Source: Pectobacterium zantedeschiae
Lineage (GTDB): Bacteria > Pseudomonadota > Gammaproteobacteria > Enterobacterales > Enterobacteriaceae
NCBI RefSeq assembly: GCF_004137795.1
Contig: NZ_NWTM01000003.1
Coordinates: 248,001-312,000, forward strand
Direction: 5' to 3'
Length of the DNA stretch: 64,000 bases
A model generated the notes under the pieces. It saw nothing but the letters and a program-made list of their open reading frames with translations, ran no database searches and was not told the DNA's origin. Below, one piece after another: positions 37,885 to 47,323 of this stretch (its first letter is position 1; every line of letters starts with the position of its first letter). Made by a program: the position numbers and the translations under genes.

Positions 37885-38456
37885 ACGCGCTTCCTCAGAC
37901 GCTGGCGTATCAACCACTCTCCCCCCATCAACAATCCCATAAGTACATAGCTGATCGCGCCATTCCATAACGTCCACCAATGAAGATTGCCGACAAGACA
38001 GGTCAGCACGGCGATACTGCCGTTAAAAATAAAAAACCAACACCAGACTTTCGTCACACAACGCGTATAGGAAATAGCCTGAGCCGGAAGTTCAGGTTCC
38101 CGAAGTCGGGCAAGGCGTTCGACAAGCGGTATGCCGCTATAAAGTGAACCACCAAAAAGCATCAACATGACGCTATTTACCGCAACGGGATACCACAGCA
38201 GCCAACCACCATCGCGCAATAATAAACTGGCAACAGAAAGTGCAACCCCCGTCGCAGCCAGCCACAGAGCGGTCCCCTTGAACACGTTGTTTGCAAATAA
38301 ATTGTTCTTATCACGCAACGTAGCGAAACGCAGAACAAACGTCAGCGCCAATACCGCAAGTAACCAACGATGCTCAGGGTGCGTGATGCTAAACCAGGCC
38401 AGAAAAGGCCAGGCGAGCGTCATGACGATGTTCAGACTGCTTATAAGGACACGCAT
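37881..38456 (-). CDS. apeG: small membrane protein ApeG
   Basis: Integral membrane protein of 191 residues with about five hydrophobic segments (for example NIVMTLAWPFLAWFSI, HRWLLAVLALTFVL, ALWLAATGVALSVASLLL, WCWFFIFNGSIAVLTCLVG). It resembles the COG4648-type proteins found at this place in APE clusters. No enzymatic motif is visible. The gene lies between the second acyl carrier protein and the ligase. A role in membrane assembly of the pigment complex is only a guess. Confidence 0.8.
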   Translation of the reverse strand: MRVLISSLNIVMTLAWPFLAWFSITHPEHRWLLAVLALTFVLRFATLRDKNNLFANNVFKGTALWLAATGVALSVASLLLRDGGWLLWYPVAVNSVMLMLFGGSLYSGIPLVERLARLREPELPAQAISYTRCVTKVWCWFFIFNGSIAVLTCLVGNLHWWTLWNGAISYVLMGLLMGGEWLIRQRLRKRV

Positions 38457-38471
38457 CACTTAGCGGACTCA

Positions 38472-38723
38472 TTAACCTTCACGGAGCAGGTTTTCTACCG
38501 CATCAACCACATCCTGCACAGTACGCACAGATTTAAAAATTTCTGGTGATATTTTACGCCCGATGCGTTTTTGCAGGTGAACCACCATATCCACCGCATC
38601 AATGCTATCTAACTCAAGATCTTCATAGAGGCGGGATTCAGGTTTGATCTCATCGGCATCCAGCTCAAACAGCTTGACCAGTAATCCTGTAATTTCCTGA
38701 TAAATTTCGTTTTTATCCATCAT
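38472..38723 (-). CDS. apeF: acyl carrier protein ApeF
   Basis: Acyl carrier protein of 83 residues. The phosphopantetheine serine is in LELDSIDAVDMVVHL. The four-helix acidic character is typical. The start could be either of two adjacent ATGs (38723 or 38720); a TTG precedes them. It is one of two carriers in the cluster, so a division between starter loading and chain elongation is likely. It needs a phosphopantetheinyl transferase, which the cluster itself lacks. Confidence 0.88.
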   Translation of the reverse strand: MMDKNEIYQEITGLLVKLFELDADEIKPESRLYEDLELDSIDAVDMVVHLQKRIGRKISPEIFKSVRTVQDVVDAVENLLREG

Positions 38724-38743
38724 CAACTCATTTTATTTTACTA

Positions 38744-39010
38744 TCAGGCACTCACTGCGCGCTGAGTGTTGATAAAAGCTGCAAGGGTTGCAACGGAAAA
38801 AAAGTGTTGGCGTACTTCTTCACTTTCAGCAGAAAGTACAACGCCATAGCGGTTTTTTACTGCTAATCCCAGTTCCAGTGCATCGATAGAATCCAGACCA
38901 AGGCCTTCACCAAACAGCGGGGCATCCGTTTCTATTTCATCCACACTGATATCTTCAAGGTTAAGAGATTCGATAATCATCTCTTTGATTTCAATAAATA
39001 TACTTTCCAT
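38744..39010 (-). CDS. apeE: acyl carrier protein ApeE
   Basis: Acyl carrier protein of 88 residues with the attachment serine in GLGLDSIDALELGLAV. It is acidic and helical. In the published APE reconstitution the carrier in this position holds the growing chain. It lies between the acyltransferase apeD and the second carrier apeF, with short gaps on both sides. Confidence 0.88.
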   Translation of the reverse strand: MESIFIEIKEMIIESLNLEDISVDEIETDAPLFGEGLGLDSIDALELGLAVKNRYGVVLSAESEEVRQHFFSVATLAAFINTQRAVSA

Positions 39011-39028
39011 ATGTGTTCCAAATGATAA

Positions 39029-39817
39029 TCAGTTTTCTGGTGTTAACGATTGCTGCAAAAGGCGATTCAAACGGCGAGCCGCCAAGGATCGCGCCTCTTC
39101 AGGCGCCATAAAAATGTCGCTGCTGATACGTTCGCGCACGCTCACCGTGAAATACGGTTTTTCAGGCGGAACGTGATACCAACGGCTTTGTTTTCCCAAT
39201 GTTTTTTGGCTACAGCGAATATGCACGACGCGCAAATCACAGCCGCAACGCACCGCAATATTTGCAGCACCGCGTTGCAGAACAAGAGGTTCTCCATAAC
39301 GCGTACGTGTGCCTTCGGGGAAGATAATGATCGCATCACCGTTATCTATCCGTTGCTGACAGTCCGGTAATAGCGCATCAGACTGGCTGTTGAGCAGATA
39401 ATCCGCTGCACGAATAACGCCGCGGAAAAACAGGTTTTTCTGTAAATCAGCCTTAACCAGACAGTCGGCATCTGGCATAACAGATGCCAGCAAAACATAG
39501 TCAATTAACGTCGGGTGATTGGCAACAATCAAACAGCCGCGATCGCGCTGTAAGGTTTCGATACCGTCAATACGGTAATCCAGCACCCCGAGTCTGCGGG
39601 CACTGCATAAAAAAAATCGGAAGCTGGCGGAAATGCTGCGGCGAGCCAACTGGCGGCGGCGAGTGGTATCTCGCTGAATCAGCAGCAGATTGAACCACAC
39701 CAGAGAAAGCAGTAAACCGCCAACGCCAAACATAGCAAAACACACGCCAGTCATCGTTAATCGCCATAAACGATTCAGATGAGCAGAAGGACGAAGAACC
39801 AGCGATGACTCAGACAT
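39029..39817 (-). CDS. apeD: 1-acyl-glycerol-phosphate acyltransferase-like ApeD
   Basis: Membrane-associated acyltransferase of 262 residues. One or two hydrophobic segments at about 20-45 are followed by the PlsC-type motifs NHPTLIDYVLLAS (H-x4-D) and IIFPEGTR. It probably transfers an acyl group during anchoring of the pigment. The start at 39817 overlaps the apeC stop by 8 bp and yields the usual N terminus; the longer frame is the out-of-frame shadow of apeC. Confidence 0.84.
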   Translation of the reverse strand: MSESSLVLRPSAHLNRLWRLTMTGVCFAMFGVGGLLLSLVWFNLLLIQRDTTRRRQLARRSISASFRFFLCSARRLGVLDYRIDGIETLQRDRGCLIVANHPTLIDYVLLASVMPDADCLVKADLQKNLFFRGVIRAADYLLNSQSDALLPDCQQRIDNGDAIIIFPEGTRTRYGEPLVLQRGAANIAVRCGCDLRVVHIRCSQKTLGKQSRWYHVPPEKPYFTVSVRERISSDIFMAPEEARSLAARRLNRLLQQSLTPEN

Positions 39818-40538
39818 TCCCTCTCTCCCACGTCCAGTCAAGGCGTTCGCCTGATAAGGAGAAACTCGTTTTTCTGGCAAGAAAAGCATGCAAAAACAAC
39901 AGACTTTGTGGTGAATCACCACGGTGAGGTTCCCCCCGTGGTCGAGACTCACAAACCATTTCATCGCCATCCCCTAGCAGTAGGGCGACGGCGTAAGGAT
40001 AACGAGGCATATCTGCCGGGACATGTGGGTGGTAGAAATCAGGAATCTCACCATCAAAATCAACCAAGAGAATATTGCTGTATCCCGCAGCCTGTAATGC
40101 CTTCGCTTCGATGAGGCCTTGCTGGAAAGAGTCCATTCCTGCGGCAATTGATGTGGAAACCAGTGGGGCTTTCGCCGCGATAGTCAGGCTTCCTACTGCC
40201 GCATTGTGTACTGACATCGCAAAATCAGTAGGAGAAACATTTTCATTTTCTGAAAGCGCTTTCAGGATACTCAGGTTACGTTCCAATTCGCCGTGGCGAG
40301 AGGTGAAAACAATGGCATCAACCGACTGACGACGCAGTAACGCTAACCCACTATCGACTGCCAAACGGCTCCCTTGATTGAGGCGACGAGCCATCATCAT
40401 GGGTAAATGTCGACATTTATCCAAAGGCTGCTCGGCATTGATAGCAGCAGACTCTTGCGACCACGTTAGCCAATCGTCCGCGCTACTTAGGCCTGGCGCG
40501 CTGGCCTGCCAATCAAGGATTGAAAATGCTAATCTCAT
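39810..40538 (-). CDS. apeC: ketosynthase-like chain length factor ApeC
   Basis: Ketosynthase-fold protein of 242 residues (Ketoacyl-synt_2 type). The nucleophilic Cys is absent: the corresponding stretch is STSIAAGMDSFQQGL. This fits a chain length factor that pairs with ApeO. It is the first gene of the operon; an AGAAGG site precedes the ATG. The C-terminal part (about residues 200-215, PRGEPHRGDSPQ) is encoded by DNA related to the palindromic repeats found elsewhere in the window, so it may be a repeat-derived insertion. The operon promoter should lie in 40539-40667, where I see no confident consensus. Confidence 0.82.
   Translation of the reverse strand: MRLAFSILDWQASAPGLSSADDWLTWSQESAAINAEQPLDKCRHLPMMMARRLNQGSRLAVDSGLALLRRQSVDAIVFTSRHGELERNLSILKALSENENVSPTDFAMSVHNAAVGSLTIAAKAPLVSTSIAAGMDSFQQGLIEAKALQAAGYSNILLVDFDGEIPDFYHPHVPADMPRYPYAVALLLGDGDEMVCESRPRGEPHRGDSPQSLLFLHAFLARKTSFSLSGERLDWTWERGNV
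39918..39942. repeat. palindromic repeat, copy C, inside apeC
   Basis: Inverted repeat ACCACGG/CCGTGGT (39918-39924 with 39936-39942). On the minus strand it reads GGGGGGAACCTCACCGTGG. It shares GGGAACCTC and the CACCGTG block with copy A, and the GACCAC lead-in with copy B. It lies within the coding sequence near the 3' end of apeC. Confidence 0.5.
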
Positions 40539-40667
40539 ACTGCCTTCTTCCCGGTGCCGTATAGCGCTGTAAGATCAAAGCGATAATGGAAATTTCGAGC
40601 ATTCATTATTGCTTTTTAGAGGCGAGCACACGGTGTTTTCCCTTAAAACGAACAAAGATAAAAATGA

Positions 40668-40690
40668 CCGAATTACGTAGGGGTATTCGG
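40668..40690 (-). terminator. terminator after the small lipoprotein gene
   Basis: The stem CCGAAT/ATTCGG with an 11-base loop is followed on the minus strand by TCATTTTTATC. It separates the lipoprotein gene from the ape operon, so ape should have its own promoter just downstream of it. Confidence 0.6.
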
Positions 40691-40700
40691 CCCTAATAAA

Positions 40701-41090
40701 TTATTTAATCTGCTGGCTCGCGAGTGTTAATTGAATTTCATAATCCAGTTTTTTTATCCAATTATTATAATTGCGGTGAATCTTCCCACCTCCCGCCAAC
40801 AAATTCTCACTCCCAACATAGCTGATGGAATAACTGGTTTGCGAATAGGTAATGCGGACATTGGCCACATGGCTGCGCTGAACTAAACGACCATCAATCG
40901 CCCCTACATACGCCTGAGACATCACCCACTTACTTTTTTGCCCAGCTTCAATAATGGCATTTTTTACCTGTTCGGTTGTGTGTTGCCCGGTGATGGACTG
41001 TGTCACATTCGCTACCGGAACCGTACGCTCAGCACAACCAGTTAGGATAAGAACAGAGGCTAACGCGGCGAAAATAATCTGTTTTTTCAT
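40701..41090 (-). CDS. small lipoprotein of unknown function
   Basis: Lipoprotein of 129 residues; the lipobox is LILTGC with the Cys at about 19. The mature chain (VTQSITGQHTTEQVKNAIIEAG, later RITYSQTSYSISYVGSENL) looks like a small alpha-beta domain that I do not recognise. Start 41090 is set by an AGGGA ribosome site. It is a single gene between glmS and the ape operon, with its own terminator. It could be related to the envelope part of the ape system, but there is no direct support. Confidence 0.75.
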   Translation of the reverse strand: MKKQIIFAALASVLILTGCAERTVPVANVTQSITGQHTTEQVKNAIIEAGQKSKWVMSQAYVGAIDGRLVQRSHVANVRITYSQTSYSISYVGSENLLAGGGKIHRNYNNWIKKLDYEIQLTLASQQIK

Positions 41091-41292
41091 AAAATCCCTA
41101 TCAAACAAAAACATCACTGCCAAAAAGAATTCGTTTCTGATGCAAGATGTAAAACTAATGCACCATTAAAACTATTTTACACAAAATAGATATAACTTGA
41201 CAAAAAAACCATAAAACAAGGGATTGTGACTTATTACACAAAATACGTTTTTCTAAGAAAAGACTTCAACTTAAAAAACAAATAAATCAAAC
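41091..41292. other. AT-rich promoter region of the lipoprotein gene
   Basis: About 200 bp of AT-rich DNA between the glmS terminator and the lipoprotein gene start. No operator or RNA gene is recognised. Confidence 0.4.
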
Positions 41293-41301
41293 ACATAAAA
41301 A

Positions 41302-41333
41302 ATCCGCCTTATGTTTATCGACATAAGGCGGAT
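41302..41333 (-). terminator. terminator of glmUS
   Basis: A perfect 13-bp stem (41302-41314 with 41321-41333, six-base loop) is followed on the minus strand by TTTTTTATG. It is a strong terminator at the end of glmS. Confidence 0.92.
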
Positions 41334-41360
41334 AATCTTCACGAATAAAATACCGGAGAA

Positions 41361-43193
41361 TTACTCTACAGTAACGGATTTCGCCAGATTACGCGGCTGA
41401 TCGACATCCGTGCCTTTAATCAGCGCGACATGATAAGACAGCAGCTGCAATGGCACTGTATAGAAGATTGGCGCAATGACTTCTTCGATATGCGGCAGCG
41501 GAATAATCTTCATATTTTCGCTGCTGGTGAAGCCAGCATCTTCGTCAGCAAAGACATACAGTTCACCGCCGCGCGCCCGAACTTCTTCGATGTTGGATTT
41601 CAATTTCTCCAACAGCTCGTTGTTCGGTGCCACCACGACAACTGGCATGTCTGCATCAATCAGCGCCAGCGGGCCGTGTTTCAGCTCGCCCGCCGCATAG
41701 GCTTCAGCGTGAATATAAGAGATCTCTTTCAGCTTCAGCGCGCCCTCCATCGCGATCGGGTACTGATCGCCACGACCAAGGAACAGCGCATGGTGTTTGT
41801 CAGAGAAACCTTCAGCCAGAGATTCGATGAGCTTGTCCTGAGACAACATCTGCTCAATACGTGCAGGTAGCGCCTGCAAACCATGAACGATGTCATGCTC
41901 AATCTGCGCATCCATGCCGCGCAGACGACCAACACGCGCCACCAGCATCAGCAGAACGGTAAGCTGAGTGGTAAAAGCTTTAGTCGAAGCCACACCAATC
42001 TCTACGCCCGCCTTGGTCATCAGTGCCAAATCGGATTCACGTACCAGCGAGGAGCCCGCAACGTTACAGATAGCCAGTGAACCCAGGTAGCCCAACTCTT
42101 TGGACAAACGCAGCGCCGCCAGCGTATCCGCCGTTTCACCAGACTGAGACAGGGTAATCATCAGGCTGTTCTTGCGCACGGCAGGTTTGCGATAGCGGAA
42201 CTCGGAAGCAATCTCCACGTCACACGGAATACCAGCCAGCGCTTCAAACCAGTAGCGGGAAACCATACCGGAGTTGTAGGACGTACCGCAGGCGATAATC
42301 TGAACGTGCTCAACCTTTGCCAGCAGTTCATCCGCTTTCGGGCCGAGTTCAGAAAGGTTGATCTCGCCGTGGCTGAAACGCCCTTCAAGGGTGTTCTTGA
42401 TCGCCATCGGTTGTTCGTAGATCTCTTTCTGCATGTAGTGACGATATGCACCTTTGTCACCGGCATCGTAATTCACTTTTGATTCAATTTCTTCGCGTGT
42501 GGCAAGCTGACCAGATTTATCAAACACGCGCACGTCACGACGGGTAATTTCCGCCACGTCGCCTTCTTCCAGGAACATGAAGCGACGAGTAACAGGCAAC
42601 AGCGCCAGCTGATCGGAGGCAATGAAGTTCTCACCAACACCGCGACCAATCACCAGTGGACTACCTGAGCGTGCAGCAACCAGTACGCTTGGATCGCGGT
42701 TATCCAGCACAACCATGCCATAGGCACCGCGCAGTTGTGGGATCACACGCTTAACGACGTCGACCAGCGTTCCACCATTCTGCTGTTGCTCAAAATGAAC
42801 CAGATGGGCAACCACTTCCGTGTCGGTTTCAGAAACAAAACGATAGCCACGACCGATCATCAGTTCGCGCAGCGGCTCGTGGTTTTCGATAATGCCGTTA
42901 TGGACGATAGTGATATGTTCAGAAATATGCGGGTGTGCGTTCTCTTCAGAAGGTTCACCGTGCGTTGCCCAACGGGTATGCGCGATGCCAGTACCGCCGT
43001 GCAGTTCACACTCATCGGCAGCCTGAGACAACATCTGCACCTTCCCCAGACGGCGTAAACGGGCGACGTTTCCTTGGCTGTCAACAACCGCAAGACCCGC
43101 AGAGTCATAGCCGCGATACTCAAGACGGCGTAAACCTTCTAACAAAATTTCAGCAACATCACGTTGCGCAACTGCGCCTACAATTCCACACAT
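41361..43193 (-). CDS. glmS: glucosamine-6-phosphate synthase GlmS
   Basis: Makes glucosamine 6-phosphate from fructose 6-phosphate and glutamine, the first step toward UDP-GlcNAc for peptidoglycan and LPS. It has 610 residues. The N-terminal glutaminase begins with MCGIVGAV, so Cys1 of the mature protein is the nucleophile, which fixes the start at 43193. Two SIS isomerase domains follow ([33 protein letters not shown]), and it ends in [15 protein letters not shown]. It is cotranscribed with glmU. In enterobacteria its translation is activated by the small RNA GlmZ; no such RNA gene lies in the window. Confidence 0.98.
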   Translation of the reverse strand: MCGIVGAVAQRDVAEILLEGLRRLEYRGYDSAGLAVVDSQGNVARLRRLGKVQMLSQAADECELHGGTGIAHTRWATHGEPSEENAHPHISEHITIVHNGIIENHEPLRELMIGRGYRFVSETDTEVVAHLVHFEQQQNGGTLVDVVKRVIPQLRGAYGMVVLDNRDPSVLVAARSGSPLVIGRGVGENFIASDQLALLPVTRRFMFLEEGDVAEITRRDVRVFDKSGQLATREEIESKVNYDAGDKGAYRHYMQKEIYEQPMAIKNTLEGRFSHGEINLSELGPKADELLAKVEHVQIIACGTSYNSGMVSRYWFEALAGIPCDVEIASEFRYRKPAVRKNSLMITLSQSGETADTLAALRLSKELGYLGSLAICNVAGSSLVRESDLALMTKAGVEIGVASTKAFTTQLTVLLMLVARVGRLRGMDAQIEHDIVHGLQALPARIEQMLSQDKLIESLAEGFSDKHHALFLGRGDQYPIAMEGALKLKEISYIHAEAYAAGELKHGPLALIDADMPVVVVAPNNELLEKLKSNIEEVRARGGELYVFADEDAGFTSSENMKIIPLPHIEEVIAPIFYTVPLQLLSYHVALIKGTDVDQPRNLAKSVTVE

Positions 43194-43346
43194 CGATGGT
43201 ATTCCTATAAAAGTGACATATTGTGTCACCAGGGATGTCTTAGACCTGATTGTTCCGGTTTTTCCGGGTTCCCCGAGCCTTGTAGAGAGTTGGGGATTAT
43301 TATGTTTTGTTTTGTACTCTGGGAGACCAGAACACAGAACAAAGCA

Positions 43347-43367
43347 ACCTCCGCTACAAGCGGAGGT
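43347..43367 (-). promoter_or_regulatory. hairpin in the glmU-glmS intergenic region
   Basis: A perfect 8-bp stem ACCTCCGC/GCGGAGGT with TACAA loop lies 14 bases after the glmU stop. It lacks a good T run. It lies in the 188-bp gap where, in E. coli, the glmUS message is cut by RNase E near the glmU stop and the glmS leader is remodelled by GlmZ. Its function here is inferred. Confidence 0.55.
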
Positions 43368-43381
43368 ATATCACTCAATGA

Positions 43382-44752
43382 CTATTTTTTCTTCACCGGA
43401 CGTTGCCAGCCAGCAATATGTTTCTGCTTCACACGGCTGATAACCAGTTCGTTCTCCGCCACATCGCGCGTGACCGTCGTGCCCGCGCCGATAGTCACGC
43501 CGCTGGCAACATTAACAGGCGCCACCAGTTGCGTATCCGAACCGACAAACACATCGTCACCAATAACGGTCTTGTGTTTATTCGCGCCATCATAATTACA
43601 AGTGATCGTTCCCGCGCCAATATTAACACCGGAACCGATATCCGCATCACCCAAATAGCTAAGGTGACCCGCTTTTGATCCTTTACCCAGACGCGCCTTT
43701 TTCAATTCAACAAAGTTGCCAACATGCGCCCCCTCAGCCAGCTCAGAACCAGGGCGCAAGCGGGCAAATGGCCCAACGGTACACAGGGATTCCAGCACGG
43801 CATCTTCCAGCACGGAATAAGGGCTGATCTCACTGTCATCGCCAATGACGCAGTTTTTGATCACACAGCCAGCACCAATTTTAACCCGGTTACCTAGCTT
43901 AACATTCCCTTCCACGACCACATTGACATCAATCACCACATCGCGACCATGAGTCAACTCGCCGCGCAGATCAAATCGTGCCGGATCAAGCAGCATCACG
44001 CCAGCGAGCAGCAGCTTATCCGCCTGTTCACGCTGATAAACCCGCTCCAGCGCCGACAGTTGCAGCCGATTATTAACGCCCTCAACTTCGCTCAGTCGTT
44101 CTGGATGGACCGCTTCAACACGCTGACCTTCTTCAGCCGCCATCGCAATAATATCGGTGATGTAAAACTCGCCCTGAGCATTGTTGTTATTCAACTGGCT
44201 TAACCAACGTTTCAAATCCTTGCCGTTGGCAATCAAAATACCGGTATTGATCTCGTTAATCTGGCGCTGTGCTTCGCTGGCATCTTTGTGCTCGATAATC
44301 CCAACTACGGCACCCTTTTCCCGCACAATTCGTCCATAACCTGTCGGATCGTCCAGCTTTACCGTCAACAGGCCGATACCGCCCTGCGGCTTAGCCTCAC
44401 GTAAACGTACTAGCGTTTGCGATGAAATCAGCGGCACATCGCCATACAACATCAAGATATCTTCATCATCAGCAAAATGAGGCGCGGCTTGCTGCATGGC
44501 ATGCCCGGTCCCCAACTGCTCCGCCTGTAGCACCCAATTCAACGCGGGATCGGTCAACTCATGCTTTAGCAAATCACCGCCATGGCCGTATACCAGATGA
44601 ACATGCTGTGCACCTGTCGTCATTGCTGCGTCAATAACGTGTTGAACCATTGGCTTACCCGCCAACGGGTGTAGCACCTTGGGAAGGTCGGAATACATAC
44701 GGGTTCCTTTACCCGCAGCAAGGATCACCACACTCATAGCACTATTTGACAT
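43382..44752 (-). CDS. glmU: bifunctional GlmU uridyltransferase/acetyltransferase
   Basis: Makes UDP-N-acetylglucosamine in two steps: acetylation of glucosamine 1-phosphate and uridylation. The N-terminal nucleotidyl domain opens with [24 protein letters not shown]. The C-terminal left-handed beta-helix shows the hexapeptide pattern ([18 protein letters not shown], later [11 protein letters not shown]). Total is 456 residues, as in E. coli. The start at 44752 is favoured by AGGA a few bases upstream; 44758 is possible. It precedes glmS in the operon. Confidence 0.98.
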   Translation of the reverse strand: MSNSAMSVVILAAGKGTRMYSDLPKVLHPLAGKPMVQHVIDAAMTTGAQHVHLVYGHGGDLLKHELTDPALNWVLQAEQLGTGHAMQQAAPHFADDEDILMLYGDVPLISSQTLVRLREAKPQGGIGLLTVKLDDPTGYGRIVREKGAVVGIIEHKDASEAQRQINEINTGILIANGKDLKRWLSQLNNNNAQGEFYITDIIAMAAEEGQRVEAVHPERLSEVEGVNNRLQLSALERVYQREQADKLLLAGVMLLDPARFDLRGELTHGRDVVIDVNVVVEGNVKLGNRVKIGAGCVIKNCVIGDDSEISPYSVLEDAVLESLCTVGPFARLRPGSELAEGAHVGNFVELKKARLGKGSKAGHLSYLGDADIGSGVNIGAGTITCNYDGANKHKTVIGDDVFVGSDTQLVAPVNVASGVTIGAGTTVTRDVAENELVISRVKQKHIAGWQRPVKKK

Positions 44753-45077
44753 AAGCATCCTGACAGTACGAAGCCATAGCTCCGCAAGAATAAAATGGCT
44801 AGCCGATTACGGCATGAATAACCAGAGTTTACCGAAGCTGGTGCATAACGCAGATACTTTTCGGTGAGTTTTTTCTGAAAATCTCGCACAAAACCACGAA
44901 TGTTTGTGAGAAGAGGAGGCGAGCGCAATGTCATCCGCAAAAAACAGAAATGACACAGGATTTCATAAAAAACAGACTTTGTTTTTAACTATTTCCATTT
45001 GTGACACACACAAAAGAAACAGCGTTTCATTTATAGCAATATACGTGGGCAAATAATTCAATAACGAAGGAGATACA
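44753..45077. other. 325-bp divergent region between glmU and pelX
   Basis: Holds the glmU promoter on the left and the pelX promoter on the right. A KdgR-type operator lies at 45012-45033 and an AAGGAG ribosome site precedes pelX. A single CRP-like half-site TGTGA occurs near 45000 without a good partner. Confidence 0.6.
45012..45033. promoter_or_regulatory. KdgR-type operator upstream of pelX
   Basis: AAAAGAAACAGCGTTTCATT is a near-perfect KdgR box (GAAAC - 3 bases - GTTTC dyad with A/T-rich flanks). It ends 45 bp before the pelX start. KdgR represses pectinase genes in soft-rot bacteria until pectin breakdown products bind it. Confidence 0.85.
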
Positions 45078-47312
45078 ATGAAACGTTGTTCTTCACAAAA
45101 ATGTGATTCTTTACAAAGACACCGTTCTTCACGCCTCGCAGCCGTCGCGTTGACGAATGCCTTACTTTTCAGCTTCAGTGCACACGCCGCGACAGAATCA
45201 ACCCCCGTCTGGCACGGTATCGCTTTTGGTCAGTCAACAGACGTAAACTTCTCATCCAATGTCCTGCCGGAAAAAATTGGCGTTAACGACGTCACCATTA
45301 ACGGCAAGAAACTAGCACCGGCGGATAACGCTGATTTGTCCGCACCTATCACGATTGAGAGTCGTGGCGGAAAGATCGCCAACACCCATGACGGGCTAAC
45401 GTTCTTCTACACCCAGTTACCTGCGAATGTGAATTTTACGCTTCAGTCTGATATTACCGTAGAACAGTTTGGACCGGAAAACGGCGCCAAACCTGCGGCT
45501 CAGGAAGGTGCGGGAATTCTGGTGCGCGATATTATTGGCATACCGCGTCAGGAACCGCTGAAAGAAGGATATGAAGAATTCCCTGCGGCATCCAACATGG
45601 TGATGAACGCCATCATGACGCAGGATAAAAAGTCTCATACCGAAATCAAACTACAGGCGATTTTGCGTAACGGCGTCACGCAGCCGTGGGGTAACGCAGG
45701 CGCGAAAATTACTAAAACCAGCTACCAGGAAAACGTCAATCTGGAGCAAACGCCTACGTTCCGCCTGAAACTGGAACGCACCAATGACGGCTTCATTACC
45801 TCTTATGCACCGAAAGGCACGGATAACTGGGTATCAAAAGAAGTCAAAGGCGCAGACGTCGTCACCAAGTTGGATAAAGATCATTACTACGTTGGTTTCT
45901 TTGCCTCCCGTAATGCAAAAATCACCGTCAGCAATGCACAGTTGACCACGACACCGGCGCAAACCAAAGCCTCACCAGAATTTAAAGCGAAGGATTACGA
46001 TCCTTTACTCCAGGTGATGTCATCGCCTAAAACCACCAGCGAACACTATGTCGTACAGGCTAAAGCTAACTACAACGGCACAATCGCGGTTTCACAAGAT
46101 GGTAAATCTCTGGGTGATGCCAAGCAGGTAAAAGCGGGAGAGACCTTCTCTCTGCCAGCAAAAATTGCCGGTAACAGTGCTGAATTCAAGCTCGCGTACC
46201 AGCCTGCGGAAGGGGAAGATAAAGCGGTAAAAGAGAGCACGTTCAAGGTTGAAAAAGTGGCTTATGCAGACGCTAAAAATCTGTATGTTTCGCCACAAGG
46301 TTCAGCCAGCAACAACGGCAGTAAAAATGCACCGCTTGATTTAGCCAGCGCGGTCGCTGCTCTGCCTGCCGGTGGCACCATTTGGCTCAACGATGGTGAT
46401 TATAGCGCGGCAGAAATTCCCGTTAGCGCTAGCGGTCAGCAAAAAACCGTCAAGAACCTGTTTGCCGTCGGCAATAAGGCCGTCATTCATGGCCTGCAAC
46501 TGAAAGCAAGCCATTGGCATGTCAAAGGTATTGAAATTACAGAGAAACCATTCCGTATCGAGGGGAGCTACAACACCATCGAGCGCGTTTTGGCGCACCA
46601 CGCTGACGATACCGGTATTCAGGTCACTTCTACTGCCGATGTGGGTAGACCACTGTGGGCCAGCCATAACCTGATTCTGAATTCAGAATCTCACAGTAAC
46701 CAGGATCCAGGCAAAATTAACGCTGACGGTTTCGCGGTGAAAATGCGTGTGGGTGAAGGCAACGTGATTCGCGGTGCCTTCTCGCATAACAACATCGATG
46801 ATGGCTTCGACCTGTTTAACAAAATTGAAGACGGTGCAAATGGCGTTGTGGTGATCGAGAATTCAATTGCCATGAACAACACCAGCAACGGCTTCAAAAT
46901 GGGTGGTGAAGGCCAGCCAGTGGCGCATCAGGTCAAACACAGCATTGCCGTGGGTAACAAACTTGATGGTTTCACTGACAACTTCAACCCTGGCGCACTG
47001 ATCGTTGAAGACAACATCGCGTTAGATAACGAACGCTTTAACTTCATTTTCCGCCCAAGCCCTTACTCAGGCCCGGAAAAACAAGGCGTCTTCAAGAACA
47101 ACGTTTCGCTGAAAACCAAAGCGGGTAAATATGATGATGCAGTTGTCGGCAATATAGATACCACCAACTATTTCATTAAGGGCGACCGTTCCGTTAATGC
47201 GCAAGGTAAGGAAGTCACAGTAAATAACTTTGTCTCTGTTACCGTCCCAGAGACGTTTACGCGTGATGCCAAAGGCAATCTGGTACTTGGCGACTTCCTG
47301 AAGAAAAAATAA
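45078..47312 (+). CDS. pelX: exopolygalacturonate lyase PelX, polysaccharide lyase family 9
   Basis: Cuts polygalacturonate by beta-elimination, releasing unsaturated dimers from chain ends; PelX of Dickeya is periplasmic. It has 744 residues. A signal peptide ends near SAHA/ATES (about residue 37). The C-terminal right-handed beta-helix starts near residue 401 (LYVSPQGSASNNGS). Calcium ligands fit the family 9 pattern exactly in spacing: Asp550 in NADGFAVK, then Asp574, Asp575 and Asp578 in NNIDDGFDLF. Lys607 in NGFKMGG is the likely catalytic base. The N-terminal ~350 residues are an extra strand-rich region. Expression is probably controlled by KdgR (box at 45012). It is followed by a strong terminator. 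Confidence 0.92.
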   Translation: MKRCSSQKCDSLQRHRSSRLAAVALTNALLFSFSAHAATESTPVWHGIAFGQSTDVNFSSNVLPEKIGVNDVTINGKKLAPADNADLSAPITIESRGGKIANTHDGLTFFYTQLPANVNFTLQSDITVEQFGPENGAKPAAQEGAGILVRDIIGIPRQEPLKEGYEEFPAASNMVMNAIMTQDKKSHTEIKLQAILRNGVTQPWGNAGAKITKTSYQENVNLEQTPTFRLKLERTNDGFITSYAPKGTDNWVSKEVKGADVVTKLDKDHYYVGFFASRNAKITVSNAQLTTTPAQTKASPEFKAKDYDPLLQVMSSPKTTSEHYVVQAKANYNGTIAVSQDGKSLGDAKQVKAGETFSLPAKIAGNSAEFKLAYQPAEGEDKAVKESTFKVEKVAYADAKNLYVSPQGSASNNGSKNAPLDLASAVAALPAGGTIWLNDGDYSAAEIPVSASGQQKTVKNLFAVGNKAVIHGLQLKASHWHVKGIEITEKPFRIEGSYNTIERVLAHHADDTGIQVTSTADVGRPLWASHNLILNSESHSNQDPGKINADGFAVKMRVGEGNVIRGAFSHNNIDDGFDLFNKIEDGANGVVVIENSIAMNNTSNGFKMGGEGQPVAHQVKHSIAVGNKLDGFTDNFNPGALIVEDNIALDNERFNFIFRPSPYSGPEKQGVFKNNVSLKTKAGKYDDAVVGNIDTTNYFIKGDRSVNAQGKEVTVNNFVSVTVPETFTRDAKGNLVLGDFLKKK

Positions 47313-47323
47313 GCCTCTTCAAC

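Noticed and set aside
38473-39010. Two acyl carrier proteins read as an ordinary fatty acid operon
   Set aside because: The surrounding LolA-like, MMPL, DUF3261 and GT-acyltransferase genes and their order fit an aryl polyene cluster, not fab genes.
40631-40650. CACGGTGTTTTCCCTTAA upstream of apeC as a fourth copy of the palindromic repeat
   Set aside because: Only the right-end block is similar and no inverted repeat surrounds it; too short to claim.
44999-45016. CRP site before pelX
   Set aside because: Only one TGTGA half-site is present; the other half does not match well enough.
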